Assembly (NCBI GenBank): GCA_016865955.1
Contig: VGNW01000006.1
Coordinates: 1-25,306 of the forward strand
DNA from: Chloroflexota bacterium
GTDB taxonomy: Bacteria; Chloroflexota; Dehalococcoidia; SZUA-161
Direction: 5' to 3'
DNA: 25,306 nucleotides
This document shows, in pieces, positions 1-7,463 of this stretch; positions within the stretch are counted from its first letter, which is position 1, and the number at the start of each line of letters is the position of its first letter. The translations under genes and the position numbers were made by a program. The notes below the pieces were generated by a model, which did no database searches, had not been told where the DNA came from, and saw only the letters and a program-made list of their open reading frames with translations.

Positions 1-1824
1 CTCGCTTCGGCAAATCCCGCACTTCTGACAGAGCCGCGCATCGATAGCGTGAGGTTTTTTCTTCTCACCGGAAATGGCTCCGTGTACGCACCAGCGCACG
101 CAGGCACCGCAGCCGTTGCACTTATCCGTACCGATGGAGTAGGTGATGAGGGCTTTGCACACCCCTGCCGGACATTTCCCTTCTTTGATGTGCGCCTCGT
201 ATTCCGGACGGAAGTAACGCAGTGTAGTCAGCACAGGATTAGGCGCGGTCTTGCCCAGCCCGCACAGGGCGGTCTGTGCTACTGTCTCCGCCAGCTCCTC
301 CAGCAGGTCGAGTTGCTTGAACGTTCCCTTTCCCTGGGTAATGTCATTGATTATCTCGAGCATGCGGTCGATTCCCAGCCGGCAGGGCACGCACTTGCCG
401 CACGACTCATCCTGTAAAAATTCCAGGAAATACTTGGCGACATCCACCATGCAGGACTCCTCGTCCATGACCACCATGCCGCCGGAGCCGACCATCGAGC
501 CAGCCTCATACAGCACGTCGAAGTCCACCGGAAGGTCGAACTTGGAGACAGGCAGACAGCCGCCCGAAGGTCCGCCGATCTGGACCGCCTTGATGGGGAT
601 GCCGTTGAGGGCACCGCCTCCGATGTCGAACACTACTGAGCGGATGGGTGTTCCCATGGCGACCTCGACAAGGCCGGTGTTTCTAATACGGCCGGTTAGA
701 GCGAGGATTTTAGTGCCCTTGCTGCCCTTGGTCCCTTTCGAGGCAAACCATGCCGATCCGTTTTGAATAATAGCTGGCACGTTCGCCCAGGTCTCTACAT
801 TGTTGAGCACCGTGGGCTTGTGATAGAGTCCGTCCACCACGGTATGCACGTCTTTGGGACGGGGCTCGCCCACCTTGCCTTCCAGGGAAGCCATGAGTGC
901 GGTTGACTCGCCGCAGACGAAAGCACCTCCGCCCCGAGCGATACCCACATCGAAAGAGAAAGAAGTGCCCAGGATGTTGTCGCCGAGCAGCCCGAGCTCG
1001 CGCATCTGCTCAATTGCAATGCGGGAGTGTTTGACCGCAAGCGGGTATTCGTTTCTGACGTAGATGTAGCCTTTGCGGGCGCCGACAGCCCAGGCGCCTA
1101 TCATCATGCCCTCCAGCACCAGGTGAGGGTTGCCCTCGAGAACGCACCTGTCCATATATGCCCCGGGATCGCCTTCGTCCGCGTTGCATATCACATACTT
1201 CTCATCGCCGGCAGCCTCCTGGCATTCGCTCCACTTGCGCCCGGTGGGGAATCCTCCGCCTCCGCGCCCCCGCAGTCCGGATGCTTTGATTTCTTTGATA
1301 ATATCTGTCGGTGATACCCGGTCCAGCACTTTGGCCAGCGATGAATATCCGCCGGCTGCTATATAGTCCTCGATACAACAGGGGTCAACCAGGCGGTTAA
1401 GCGACAGGAGCTGCCTGTCCTGACGCTGATAGAAGGGTATATCTGCCTCGGTGCGGGCTTTTTTCCCCGAAACCGGGTCTGTGTAGAGCAATCGCTCGAT
1501 TACGTCGCCCTTTACCACGGTCTGGTATATGATCTCGAAGGCATCATCCGGCGCAACATGGCAATAAAAAACTTTCCCCGGCTCAATGACGACGATGGGT
1601 CCCTGCTCGCAGAAACCGTGGCAGCCGGTAGCTCGCAGCCGTACTTTACCGTCCAGTCCCTGCTGTGACAGTTCCTTGCGTAATGCGGCAATCACAGCCG
1701 GTGACTGCGATGCCTGACAGCCGGTGCCCCCACACACTATCACCGTGGTTGTGATGTTCTGGCGCTCCTGGCGCAGACGTTTGCGCAGGTGCTCTAGCTC
1801 TCGGACGCTATTTAACCTGGACAT
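1..1824 (-). CDS. nuoF: NADH dehydrogenase flavoprotein subunit NuoF/HndC type, 3' end cut by window edge
   Basis: NAD(P)H-oxidising flavin/iron-sulfur subunit of a soluble bifurcating hydrogenase or formate dehydrogenase (HndC/HydB/HoxF type). The frame is open for all 608 codons from the ATG at 1824 to the window edge. Residues 24-115 form a thioredoxin-like [2Fe-2S] domain with Cys31, Cys36, Cys68 and Cys72. The NADH/FMN core follows, with the glycine-rich loop RGRGGGGFPTG (185-195) and NADEGDPGAYMDR (214-226), then an SLBB region. The N3-type [4Fe-4S] ligands are Cys475, Cys478, Cys481 and Cys521. A ferredoxin-like tail has Cys569/572/575/579 and Cys599/602/605; the last cysteine lies beyond the edge. 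The start overlaps the end of the upstream NuoE gene by 17 bp, so the two are translationally coupled. The N- and C-terminal extra clusters favour the Hnd/Hyd type over complex I NuoF. Its catalytic partner (hydrogenase or formate dehydrogenase) should lie to the left. Confidence 0.93.
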   Translation of the reverse strand, partial: MSRLNSVRELEHLRKRLRQERQNITTTVIVCGGTGCQASQSPAVIAALRKELSQQGLDGKVRLRATGCHGFCEQGPIVVIEPGKVFYCHVAPDDAFEIIYQTVVKGDVIERLLYTDPVSGKKARTEADIPFYQRQDRQLLSLNRLVDPCCIEDYIAAGGYSSLAKVLDRVSPTDIIKEIKASGLRGRGGGGFPTGRKWSECQEAAGDEKYVICNADEGDPGAYMDRCVLEGNPHLVLEGMMIGAWAVGARKGYIYVRNEYPLAVKHSRIAIEQMRELGLLGDNILGTSFSFDVGIARGGGAFVCGESTALMASLEGKVGEPRPKDVHTVVDGLYHKPTVLNNVETWANVPAIIQNGSAWFASKGTKGSKGTKILALTGRIRNTGLVEVAMGTPIRSVVFDIGGGALNGIPIKAVQIGGPSGGCLPVSKFDLPVDFDVLYEAGSMVGSGGMVVMDEESCMVDVAKYFLEFLQDESCGKCVPCRLGIDRMLEIINDITQGKGTFKQLDLLEELAETVAQTALCGLGKTAPNPVLTTLRYFRPEYEAHIKEGKCPAGVCKALITYSIGTDKCNGCGACVRWCVHGAISGEKKKPHAIDARLCQKCGICRSE

Positions 1825-2299
1825 TCTGCCTGTCCTCCGTTCCCTGACGGCGCAGAGACTCTATGAGTTTGCGGAGTTTCCCTGGTGTCATGTGGTGATG
1901 ATAAGACCCGTTCTCCCTGATGATCGGTCCCAGTGCGCAGGTGCCCAGACAGTTGACGTGTTCGACGGAGAATAGACCGTCAGGCGTCACTTCGCCGGGG
2001 TTGACCCCGAACTGGCTTACTGCCTGCTCGAGAAGGAGGCGGGCGCCCCGAACGTGACAGGCAGTGCCCATGCACATGATTAGATGATTCTTGCCGCAGG
2101 GTTTGAGTTTGAAAGCCTTATAAAAAGACGCCACCCGGTAGACTTCCATAAGCGGTACACCGAGGCTGTCAGCGGCAGCCTTCATAGCCTCTTTTGAAAT
2201 GTAACCGTAGTTTTCTTGAATGTCTTGCAGCACTTCAATAAGCTGATTCGGTTGACTGCGGCGTCCTTTGAGGATTTGCTCCATCGTTCGGGGCGGCAT
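1808..2299 (-). CDS. nuoE: NADH dehydrogenase [2Fe-2S] subunit, NuoE/HndA type
   Basis: Small thioredoxin-fold [2Fe-2S] subunit passing electrons between the NuoF-type flavoprotein and the rest of the complex. The 163-residue length is normal for the family. An N-terminal helical part (about 15-60, with the family motif VYRVASFYKAF) precedes the cluster domain. The four ligands are Cys76 and Cys81 (CMGTAC) and Cys117 and Cys121 (CLGTC). The ATG at 2299 is preceded by a perfect GGAGG nine bases upstream. The stop lies 17 bp inside the nuoF-like gene, so the pair is one operon. Upstream is a shared divergent control region with the GAF/LuxR-type regulator at 2429. Confidence 0.94.
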   Translation of the reverse strand: MPPRTMEQILKGRRSQPNQLIEVLQDIQENYGYISKEAMKAAADSLGVPLMEVYRVASFYKAFKLKPCGKNHLIMCMGTACHVRGARLLLEQAVSQFGVNPGEVTPDGLFSVEHVNCLGTCALGPIIRENGSYHHHMTPGKLRKLIESLRRQGTEDRQNVQVK

Positions 2300-2340
2300 G
2301 GTAACCTCCTTATATCGAGAGAGTATGCTTGACTATTATT

Positions 2341-2377
2341 AAGATACTTGATAGTATCGGTATCGTAAATATGGAAT
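2341..2377. promoter_or_regulatory. Divergent promoter region with inverted repeat, NuoE operon / LuxR-type regulator
   Basis: A perfect inverted repeat GATACT-TGAT-AGTATC lies at 2343-2358, followed by another GGTATC half at 2359-2364. A forward promoter is possible as TTGATA (2349-2354), 17 bp, TGGAAT (2372-2377). A reverse promoter is possible as TTTACG (2364-2369 complement), 17 bp, TATCTT (2341-2346 complement). The repeat overlaps elements of both, so one bound regulator could control both directions. The promoter boxes are mediocre; the repeat itself is directly visible. Confidence 0.45.
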
Positions 2378-2391
2378 AAATGCATAAATAA

Positions 2392-2410
2392 TGCCTATGG
2401 AAAATAGGCA
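2392..2410 (+). promoter_or_regulatory. Hairpin in the leader of the LuxR-type regulator
   Basis: Perfect 7-bp arms TGCCTAT / ATAGGCA around a GGAAA loop, ending 18 bases before the ATG at 2429 and just upstream of the ribosome binding site GGGAGA. It would lie in the 5' UTR if the promoter at 2349-2377 is right. It could equally be an operator or an RNA hairpin tuning translation. Confidence 0.4.
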
Positions 2411-2428
2411 GTAAGGGAGAAGAATTTA

Positions 2429-3418
2429 ATGGGAGGTGAGAAGATTCCTGCATCCCCAAATGATGAACGCTACCTACCCTTTTCTTCCAAGGACCTAGCC
2501 CTCTTGTGGCGGATCCAGTTTCCCACTGAAATCGAGCCTGACCAGGCTGAGATTGCGCTGCGCGAGCGCATCAAGGAGCTAAACTGTCTTTATGGGATTT
2601 CTCAATTGGCTGAGCGCCATCTGTATTCTCTAGAAGCTCTTCTGCAGGAGCTTGTGAATTTCCTACCCTACTCTTGGCAGTATCCGGAGGTCACCTGTGC
2701 TCGAATCCTCTTTAAGGGAAAAACGTACTTGAGCGATGGATTCAGGGTTACCGACTGGCGGCAGTCGTCGCGGATCTATATGTATCATGAGCCGGTGGGA
2801 GAGGTCGGAGTTTTTTATCTGGAGGAACGCCCGCCGGCGGATGAAGGTCCTTTTCTGAAAGAGGAGCGCGCCCTGCTGGATGCGGTTGCCGAACAGGTCG
2901 GCACCATTGCCACCAGGATATCGGCGGATCTGGAATTGCAGGAGACCAATCGGCAACTGACCCTGGAGCGTAAGGCCTTGCAGGAAGCCAATAACGCCCT
3001 GCGGATAGTATTGGCACGCATTGAGCAGGAGAAACAGGAGATTCACCGGGACATTAAAATGAACGTCGAGAAAGTCCTGATGCCAATACTGCATGCCCTG
3101 GCCATGCAGTTGCCACCGCCCCAGATAAAATATGTGGATATTCTTAAGACCAACCTCGAGGAAATCACCTCACCGTTCATCAGCCAGTTGTCCTCCTCCT
3201 ACCATTCGATGACGCCGACCGAGATCGCCATCTGCAACATGATTCGGAACGGAATGCGCACCAAGGAAATTGCGGAGATGCGGGGTGTATCCGAAGCCAC
3301 TGTCAACCGCCACCGGGAAAAGATAAGACGCAAACTCAATCTCACCAATCAGGATGTCAATCTCGCAACCTTCCTGCAATCGAGCATGTGGGAGACCCAG
3401 GCACGAGTGGCGAAATGA
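2429..3418 (+). CDS. GAF-like sensor with LuxR-type DNA-binding domain
   Basis: Cytoplasmic transcription regulator of 329 residues. Residues 45-165 look like a GAF-type sensor (start signature ERIKELNCLYGISQLAE, end signature EERALLDAVAEQVGTIATRI). A charged coiled coil follows (about 165-212, rich in E, Q and R). The C-terminus (258-318) is a LuxR/GerE helix-turn-helix: MTPTEIAICNMIRNGMRTKEI and VSEATVNRHREKIRRKL. There is no receiver domain with a phosphoacceptor Asp and no membrane segment, so a diffusible ligand, redox signal or partner protein is the likely input. The gene diverges from the NuoE/NuoF operon across 129 bp containing inverted repeats, making that operon a natural target. 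Ribosome binding site GGGAGA is present. The ligand is unknown. Confidence 0.85.
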   Translation: MGGEKIPASPNDERYLPFSSKDLALLWRIQFPTEIEPDQAEIALRERIKELNCLYGISQLAERHLYSLEALLQELVNFLPYSWQYPEVTCARILFKGKTYLSDGFRVTDWRQSSRIYMYHEPVGEVGVFYLEERPPADEGPFLKEERALLDAVAEQVGTIATRISADLELQETNRQLTLERKALQEANNALRIVLARIEQEKQEIHRDIKMNVEKVLMPILHALAMQLPPPQIKYVDILKTNLEEITSPFISQLSSSYHSMTPTEIAICNMIRNGMRTKEIAEMRGVSEATVNRHREKIRRKLNLTNQDVNLATFLQSSMWETQARVAK

Positions 3419-3721
3419 TTATTGATATCCGTTAGGAAAATGCGAATTAATTGCCTTCGCATACTGAAAGCACTTTCGGGGAAAGGGCTGATTCCAAAAT
3501 TTAGCTGTGATACTTTCTACTGTTCATCGTACAACTTAGTGGAGAGCCGGCGAAGTCAGCCTCTCAGCAGAAGCAACTATTTAAGTAAAGGTGATACGAC
3601 ATATGAAATCCGCTGTTACTCCGGAGAGCGGACTCAGTTCCGGTAATTTACCTGCTATCGGTAGGCTGAGCTATTATACTCATAAGGTGTTCTGCAATAT
3701 AATGCATGGGAGGACAGGGTC
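3419..3721. other. Intergenic stretch, 303 bp, with a possible 40-codon leader ORF
   Basis: No convincing gene. A 40-codon frame starts at the ATG at 3603 behind a weak AAAGGTG and ends in a TGA overlapping the serpin ATG (ATGA at 3722-3725), an arrangement seen with translational coupling. It has no recognisable domain and could be chance. A 6-bp inverted pair TCCGCT/AGCGGA lies at its start. A TATACT at 3675-3680 lacks a good -35. No known riboswitch class was recognised. Confidence 0.3.
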
Positions 3722-4996
3722 ATGAAGAAGTTGCTTTTAATTCTATTGATAGCGTCTGTCGTATTGACCGCGGGCGGTTGTGGAGAAGGGCTCAGCATTA
3801 GTTTGGCTCAATCTGACAAGCACAGAGAGGCTTCGCCCGATGTCGTCCCATCGGAACTGGCTGACCTTGTGGAAGGGAACAGTGAATTCGCTTTTGACCT
3901 CTACCAGGCACTCAAAGGTGACGAAGGCAACCTGTTTTATTCTCCATACAGCATTTCGCTGGCTCTGGCTATGACCTACGCCGGGGCAAGAGAAGAGACC
4001 GAGGAGCAGATGTCGGGCACACTTCACTTCATCCTGTCGCAAGACCGTCTGCATCCGGCATTCAATAGGCTCGACCTCGAACTTGCCAGCCGGGGGGAAG
4101 GCGCAAAAGGCAAAAACGGAGACGGCTTCCGTCTAAACGTAGTTAATGCGATCTGGGGGCAAAAAGACTACCGGTTTCTGACATCGTTTCTCGATATCCT
4201 GGCTGAGAATTACGGCGCCGCGTTGAGGCTTCTTGATTTCATAAATGCGCCTGAAGAATCCCGCATAACTATAAACAATTGGGTTAGCGAACAGACTGAG
4301 GGCAGGATTGAAGACCTGATTCCGCAGGGTGTTATCGATGAGCTCACGAGACTTGTCCTTACCAATGCTATTTACTTCAATGCGGCATGGCTGTATCCCT
4401 TCAATGAGGAGTTAACGGCTGACGGCACATTCCATCTTCTCGATGGCAGCGAGACCGTTGTGCCTATGATGAGCCAGACTAAGTCGTTTGGTTATCTGGA
4501 TGGTGATGGGTATCAGGCTATTGAACTGCTGTACGGCGGAGGCGAGCTTGCCATGGTGATAATGGTGCCCGATGCCGGTCAGTTTGAGGCATTTGAGGAT
4601 TCTCTGGACGCTGAAATGGTAGGCGCTATCATAAATCATATTGAGAACAGACAGGTAGCTTTGAGCCTGCCGAAGTTTGAATTCGAATCGGAGTTCAGCC
4701 TTGCTGATACCCTTGCAGCGATGGGTATGCCAATCGCTTTTTCCCCTGCAGCCGATTTTTCGGGAATGACGGGCACTAAGGAATTATTTATAGGAGATGT
4801 GCTGCATAAAGCGTTTGTGTCCGTAGATGAGGCGGGAACGGAAGCAGCGGCTGCCACCGCGGTAGTAATGAAATTGACGGCCGCTCCCGAGGAGCCGGCA
4901 GAGGTCACAGTCGACCATCCTTTTGTCTTCCTCATTTACGATATTGAGACAGAAGCTATTCTATTCCTGGGGCGCGTGGCGAATCCGGGTACTTAA
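3722..4996 (+). CDS. Serpin family protease inhibitor, predicted lipoprotein
   Basis: Suicide-type protease inhibitor anchored outside the cytoplasmic membrane. The N-terminus is a lipoprotein signal (KK, hydrophobic run, LTAGGC with Cys20). The serpin fold covers about 45-424: NLFYSPYSISLALAMTYAGA, LVLTNAIYFNAAWLYPF, LPKFEFESEFSLADTLAAMG, and the C-terminal HPFVFLIYD...FLGRV. The reactive-centre hinge at about 370-380 reads EAGTEAAAATA, the small-residue pattern of inhibitory serpins able to insert their loop. Aligned from the hinge, the loop to the HPF motif is about three residues longer than in antitrypsin, so P1 cannot be fixed; the segment VVMKLTAAP contains it. GGGAGGA sits seven bases before the ATG. 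The alpha/beta hydrolase 46 bp downstream may be co-transcribed. The target protease is unknown. Confidence 0.93.
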   Translation: MKKLLLILLIASVVLTAGGCGEGLSISLAQSDKHREASPDVVPSELADLVEGNSEFAFDLYQALKGDEGNLFYSPYSISLALAMTYAGAREETEEQMSGTLHFILSQDRLHPAFNRLDLELASRGEGAKGKNGDGFRLNVVNAIWGQKDYRFLTSFLDILAENYGAALRLLDFINAPEESRITINNWVSEQTEGRIEDLIPQGVIDELTRLVLTNAIYFNAAWLYPFNEELTADGTFHLLDGSETVVPMMSQTKSFGYLDGDGYQAIELLYGGGELAMVIMVPDAGQFEAFEDSLDAEMVGAIINHIENRQVALSLPKFEFESEFSLADTLAAMGMPIAFSPAADFSGMTGTKELFIGDVLHKAFVSVDEAGTEAAAATAVVMKLTAAPEEPAEVTVDHPFVFLIYDIETEAILFLGRVANPGT

Positions 4997-5042
4997 ATGA
5001 GCAGATGCGTCACGCTCAGGTTATTCGGGCCGAGCCTGTACA

Positions 5043-5729
5043 ATGAAATTGATTTTTGTCCACGGCTCGGGAGAGTGTAAAGAGCTCTGGCATTACCAGC
5101 TTAAGCGCTTTCCCGAAGCTGACGCTATCGATCTCCCGGGACATCCCCGCGGAGAACCGTGCACCAGCGTTTATTCCTATGTCGAATGGTTGCGGGGATA
5201 TATACGCGGTCATAATTACTCACACGCAGTGTTGGCGGGCCATTCGCTGGGAGGCGCAATCGTTCAACTCTATGCATTGAAATACCCACAGGATTTGCAA
5301 GGGCTTATCATAATCAGCAGCGGCGCAAAGCTCCGCGTCAGCGCTATGTATCTCGAGATGTTGGGTCAGGCCAAAAACAACCCTGGAGTATTAAAGGATT
5401 ACTACAATCAATCATTTAAGCTTGTCGATCCCAAAGTCGGAGATGTTCTAAAGAAGCGATGTTTGGAGACTGACCCGGCCGTTTTTCTTAATGATATGCT
5501 TTGCTGCGACAAATTTGACATCATGAATCGAACTCACGAAATCGAGTTGCCGACCCTGGTTATATGTGGCAGCGATGACGTAATGACGCCGCCGAAATAC
5601 AGCAGATACCTCGCCAGCAAAATCGTCGGGGCAAGGGAGCTGATAATTGAGGGCGGCACTCATATGGTTCTCGCTGAACAGCCTTTGGCGGTCAATAAGG
5701 CTATCGAAGATTTTCTCAAAAGCCTCTAA
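5043..5729 (+). CDS. Alpha/beta hydrolase
   Basis: Cytoplasmic alpha/beta-fold hydrolase of 228 residues. The oxyanion motif HGSG is at 7-10, the nucleophile elbow GHSLGG gives Ser68, the acid is Asp178 or Asp179 in GSDDVMTP, and the base is His207 in GGTHMV. The triad is complete and correctly ordered. There is no signal peptide. The lid region (about 100-165) is short and gives no substrate clue. It follows the serpin by 46 bp on the same strand with only a weak ribosome binding site, and ends convergent with the M42 peptidase. An esterase is the generic expectation; substrate unknown. Confidence 0.88.
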   Translation: MKLIFVHGSGECKELWHYQLKRFPEADAIDLPGHPRGEPCTSVYSYVEWLRGYIRGHNYSHAVLAGHSLGGAIVQLYALKYPQDLQGLIIISSGAKLRVSAMYLEMLGQAKNNPGVLKDYYNQSFKLVDPKVGDVLKKRCLETDPAVFLNDMLCCDKFDIMNRTHEIELPTLVICGSDDVMTPPKYSRYLASKIVGARELIIEGGTHMVLAEQPLAVNKAIEDFLKSL

Positions 5730-5764
5730 GAAATTGCCCTCAATTTATCTCCGGAGCAAGTGGT

Positions 5765-6838
5765 TCACCACGAGGTCAGGTCTTCGACCGTTTTGTTATC
5801 GAGTTTCTCCAGAACTGCCGTGAGAAGTTTGACGCTTTTATCGAAATCGTCTCTATAGAAGATAGCGTTGTGGCTGTGGATGTATCTCGTAGGTATTCCC
5901 AGCACCACGGTGGGCACGCCGGTCTTATGCAAGTGAATAGCTGACCCATCTGTCGCGCCGCCCTCAATCGCGGAGAGCTGCAGCGGGATGTTTTTTTCTC
6001 TGGCTGTGTCGATTACCAGGTCGCGCAGCTTGAGATTGGGAATCATTCTGGCATCGTAAACGCATAGAACAGGACCGGCGCCGAGCTTGATCGCCGACTC
6101 TTCGGGTTTGACCCCCGGCGTGTCGCCGGCAATGTCCACCTCGGTGACTATCGCTACATCGGGGCTGACCGCTTCAACACTGGTAACTGCTCCTCTCGGT
6201 CCTACCTCCTCCTGGACGGTTGCGACGCCGAAAATTGTATTAGGGTGGCTTTTGCCTTTCAGTTTCTGCATTGCGGCAATCATCAAGGCGCAGCCCAGGC
6301 GGTCGTCCAGAGCTTTTGCCAGATACGTTCCCGGTTTTGACATCGTTTTGAATTCACTGACAGGAATGATAGGGTCGCCGACCCGCACTCCTGCCTGTTC
6401 CACCTGTTCCTGTGATGTTGCACCTATGTCGATGTACATATCCTTTTTCTCGACCAGTTTCTTTCTTTCGTCTGCCGACATAAGGTGAGGCGGCTTGGAG
6501 CCGGTGACGCCGATTACATCGCCTTTGTGGGTTTTTATGAGCACGCGCTGCGCGAGTATCACCTGATCCCACCATCCGCCCAGCGGCGTGAATTTGATAA
6601 AGCCCTCTTTAGTGATGTGCTTGACCATGAAACCGATTTCATCCATGTGACCTGCCAGGAGCACCTTCGGCTTCTCCTTGTCGCCGCTCATTTTGCAGAT
6701 GAGGCTGCCTATTTTGTCCTGCGTAATGGTGCCCAGAGGCTTCATGTAGCGTTTAATCACGTTTCTAATCTCTGCCTCATAACCGGGAACCCCGTTCGCC
6801 TCTGTCAGTTCCTGCAGCATTTTCTCTAATTTGTCCAT
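5765..6838 (-). CDS. M42 family metallopeptidase (glutamyl aminopeptidase/endoglucanase M type)
   Basis: Cytoplasmic di-metal aminopeptidase, family M42, which usually forms tetrahedral dodecamers and trims peptides. The protein is 357 residues, normal for the family. Metal and catalytic residues are visible in order: His64 and Asp66 in AGHMDEIG, Asp178 or Asp179 in ALDDRLG, Glu210/Glu211 in VQEEVGPRGA, Asp235 in EVDIAGDTPG, and His321 or His323 in YIHSH. The start is the ATG at 6838, preceded by GGGAGGAATAC; an in-frame upstream ATG at 6910 is rejected because it lies inside the tRNA-Pro gene. It lies 48 bp downstream of that tRNA on the same strand and no good separate promoter was found, so they may share a transcript. 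Confidence 0.93.
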   Translation of the reverse strand: MDKLEKMLQELTEANGVPGYEAEIRNVIKRYMKPLGTITQDKIGSLICKMSGDKEKPKVLLAGHMDEIGFMVKHITKEGFIKFTPLGGWWDQVILAQRVLIKTHKGDVIGVTGSKPPHLMSADERKKLVEKKDMYIDIGATSQEQVEQAGVRVGDPIIPVSEFKTMSKPGTYLAKALDDRLGCALMIAAMQKLKGKSHPNTIFGVATVQEEVGPRGAVTSVEAVSPDVAIVTEVDIAGDTPGVKPEESAIKLGAGPVLCVYDARMIPNLKLRDLVIDTAREKNIPLQLSAIEGGATDGSAIHLHKTGVPTVVLGIPTRYIHSHNAIFYRDDFDKSVKLLTAVLEKLDNKTVEDLTSW

Positions 6839-6886
6839 GTATTCCTCCCGGAGAGAATTGTAGCTCAGTGTCAGGTAAAAGAAGAG

Positions 6887-6961
6887 TCGGGGCGAGTGGA
6901 TTTGAACCACCGACCTCAGCGTCCCGAACGCTGCGCGCTAACCAGGCTGCGCTACGCCCCG
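6887..6961 (-). tRNA. tRNA-Pro, anticodon CGG
   Basis: A complete cloverleaf is visible. The acceptor stem is CGGGGCG/CGCCCCG with discriminator A. The D arm is GCGC/GCGC, the anticodon stem CAGCG/CGCTG with loop TTCGGGA, and the T arm GGTGG/CCACT with loop TTCAAAT. The loop places CGG at 34-36, reading CCG proline codons. CCA is not encoded, so it must be added by the nucleotidyltransferase. Confidence 0.97.
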
Positions 6962-6971
6962 ATTATGCACG

Positions 6972-7000
6972 ATTATAGCTTAATGGTTCTGCTTTCGCAA
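6972..7000 (-). promoter_or_regulatory. Promoter of tRNA-Pro
   Basis: On the minus strand TTGCGA (6995-7000), a 17-bp spacer and a consensus TATAAT (6972-6977). Transcription would start near 6965, a few bases before the mature tRNA 5' end at 6961. Confidence 0.8.
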
Positions 7001-7067
7001 TGAAAATCGCATCAGCAGCCAAGACAGCCATTGCTGTGTACAGGCTCAGGCTTACAAGAAGTAGCAT

Positions 7068-7087
7068 TATGTGACTTAAATCACATA
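7068..7087. promoter_or_regulatory. CRP/FNR-family type operator upstream of rubredoxin
   Basis: Perfect palindrome TATGTGA-N6-TCACATA. The TGTGA-N6-TCACA core is the classical CRP-type site, and related HcpR-like regulators use nearly the same word. Downstream, TAAATT (7107-7112) or TATACT (7118-7123) could serve as -10, and neither has a recognisable -35. With TAAATT the palindrome centre would lie near -41.5, the position of a class II activator. The regulator gene is not in the window. Confidence 0.65.
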
Positions 7088-7168
7088 CTTAAACAGCAAG
7101 TTCGCTTAAATTACCCATATACTGGACGAGCTACTAGGATAGTTCTCGTCGAAAAAGGAGGTGGAGAA

Positions 7169-7348
7169 ATGATGTCTCGGTTCAAGTGCAATGTTTGCGG
7201 CTACGTATACCAGCCGGCATTGGGGGATAAGAAGGGGAATATCGAACCTGGCACCCCGTTTGAAGACCTTCCTGTAGGCTGGAAGTGCCCCACTTGTGGT
7301 GCAACGCAGCATAAATTCCACAAAGATGAGCCTGTGTGTCGCACCTGA
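7169..7348 (+). CDS. Rubredoxin
   Basis: Small cytoplasmic one-electron carrier with an Fe(Cys)4 site. The protein is 59 residues. Ligands are Cys7 and Cys10 (CNVCGY) and Cys40 and Cys43 (CPTCGA), with the family core GTPFEDLPVGWKCPTCGA. The start is the ATG at 7169 behind AAGGAGGTG; an adjacent ATG at 7172 is an alternative. A longer in-frame extension back to 7031 is rejected because it would translate the CRP-type palindrome. The tail ends in an extra VCRT. cooS follows 115 bp downstream on the same strand, making this rubredoxin a candidate electron acceptor for CO oxidation, or part of an oxygen/oxidative stress response. Confidence 0.95.
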   Translation: MMSRFKCNVCGYVYQPALGDKKGNIEPGTPFEDLPVGWKCPTCGATQHKFHKDEPVCRT

Positions 7349-7388
7349 TTTCATGGAGCAGATTGAGGCACAATCTTGCCCAGGGTGA

Positions 7389-7417
7389 TTTACATGCATT
7401 ACGGCATGTGATAGAAT
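7389..7417 (+). promoter_or_regulatory. Promoter of cooS with overlapping inverted repeat
   Basis: TTTACA (7389-7394), a 17-bp spacer and TAGAAT (7412-7417) give a good sigma-70 type promoter 46 bp before the cooS ATG. The inverted repeat ACATGC-N6-GCATGT (7392-7409) covers the end of the -35 box and most of the spacer. This is a typical repressor position, or an MerR-like twist site. It would allow cooS expression independent of the rubredoxin promoter. Confidence 0.6.
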
Positions 7418-7463
7418 AAAAAATGGTGAATTCTGGCACAATCCCGCTAATAAAGGAGTGAAT

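Noticed and set aside
49..1366. Several plus-strand open frames at the left edge
   Set aside because: They are antisense shadows of the NuoF/HndC gene, whose minus-strand frame is open to the edge with all cofactor motifs.
3422..3646. 74-codon open frame after the LuxR-type regulator
   Set aside because: No ribosome binding site, no recognisable domain and composition unlike neighbouring genes.
3419..3721. A riboswitch before the serpin gene
   Set aside because: Only short inverted pairs are present; no known aptamer core was recognised.
6839..6910. N-terminal extension of the M42 peptidase from an ATG at 6910
   Set aside because: It would translate the tRNA-Pro gene; the ATG at 6838 has a strong ribosome binding site and gives the normal family length.
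7031..7168. Rubredoxin extension starting at 7031
   Set aside because: It crosses the CRP-type palindrome and promoter, and the family length and AAGGAGGTG support the start at 7169.
7458..7463. GTG start for cooS
   Set aside because: The GTG overlaps the ribosome binding site AAGGAG; the ATG at 7464 is correctly spaced.
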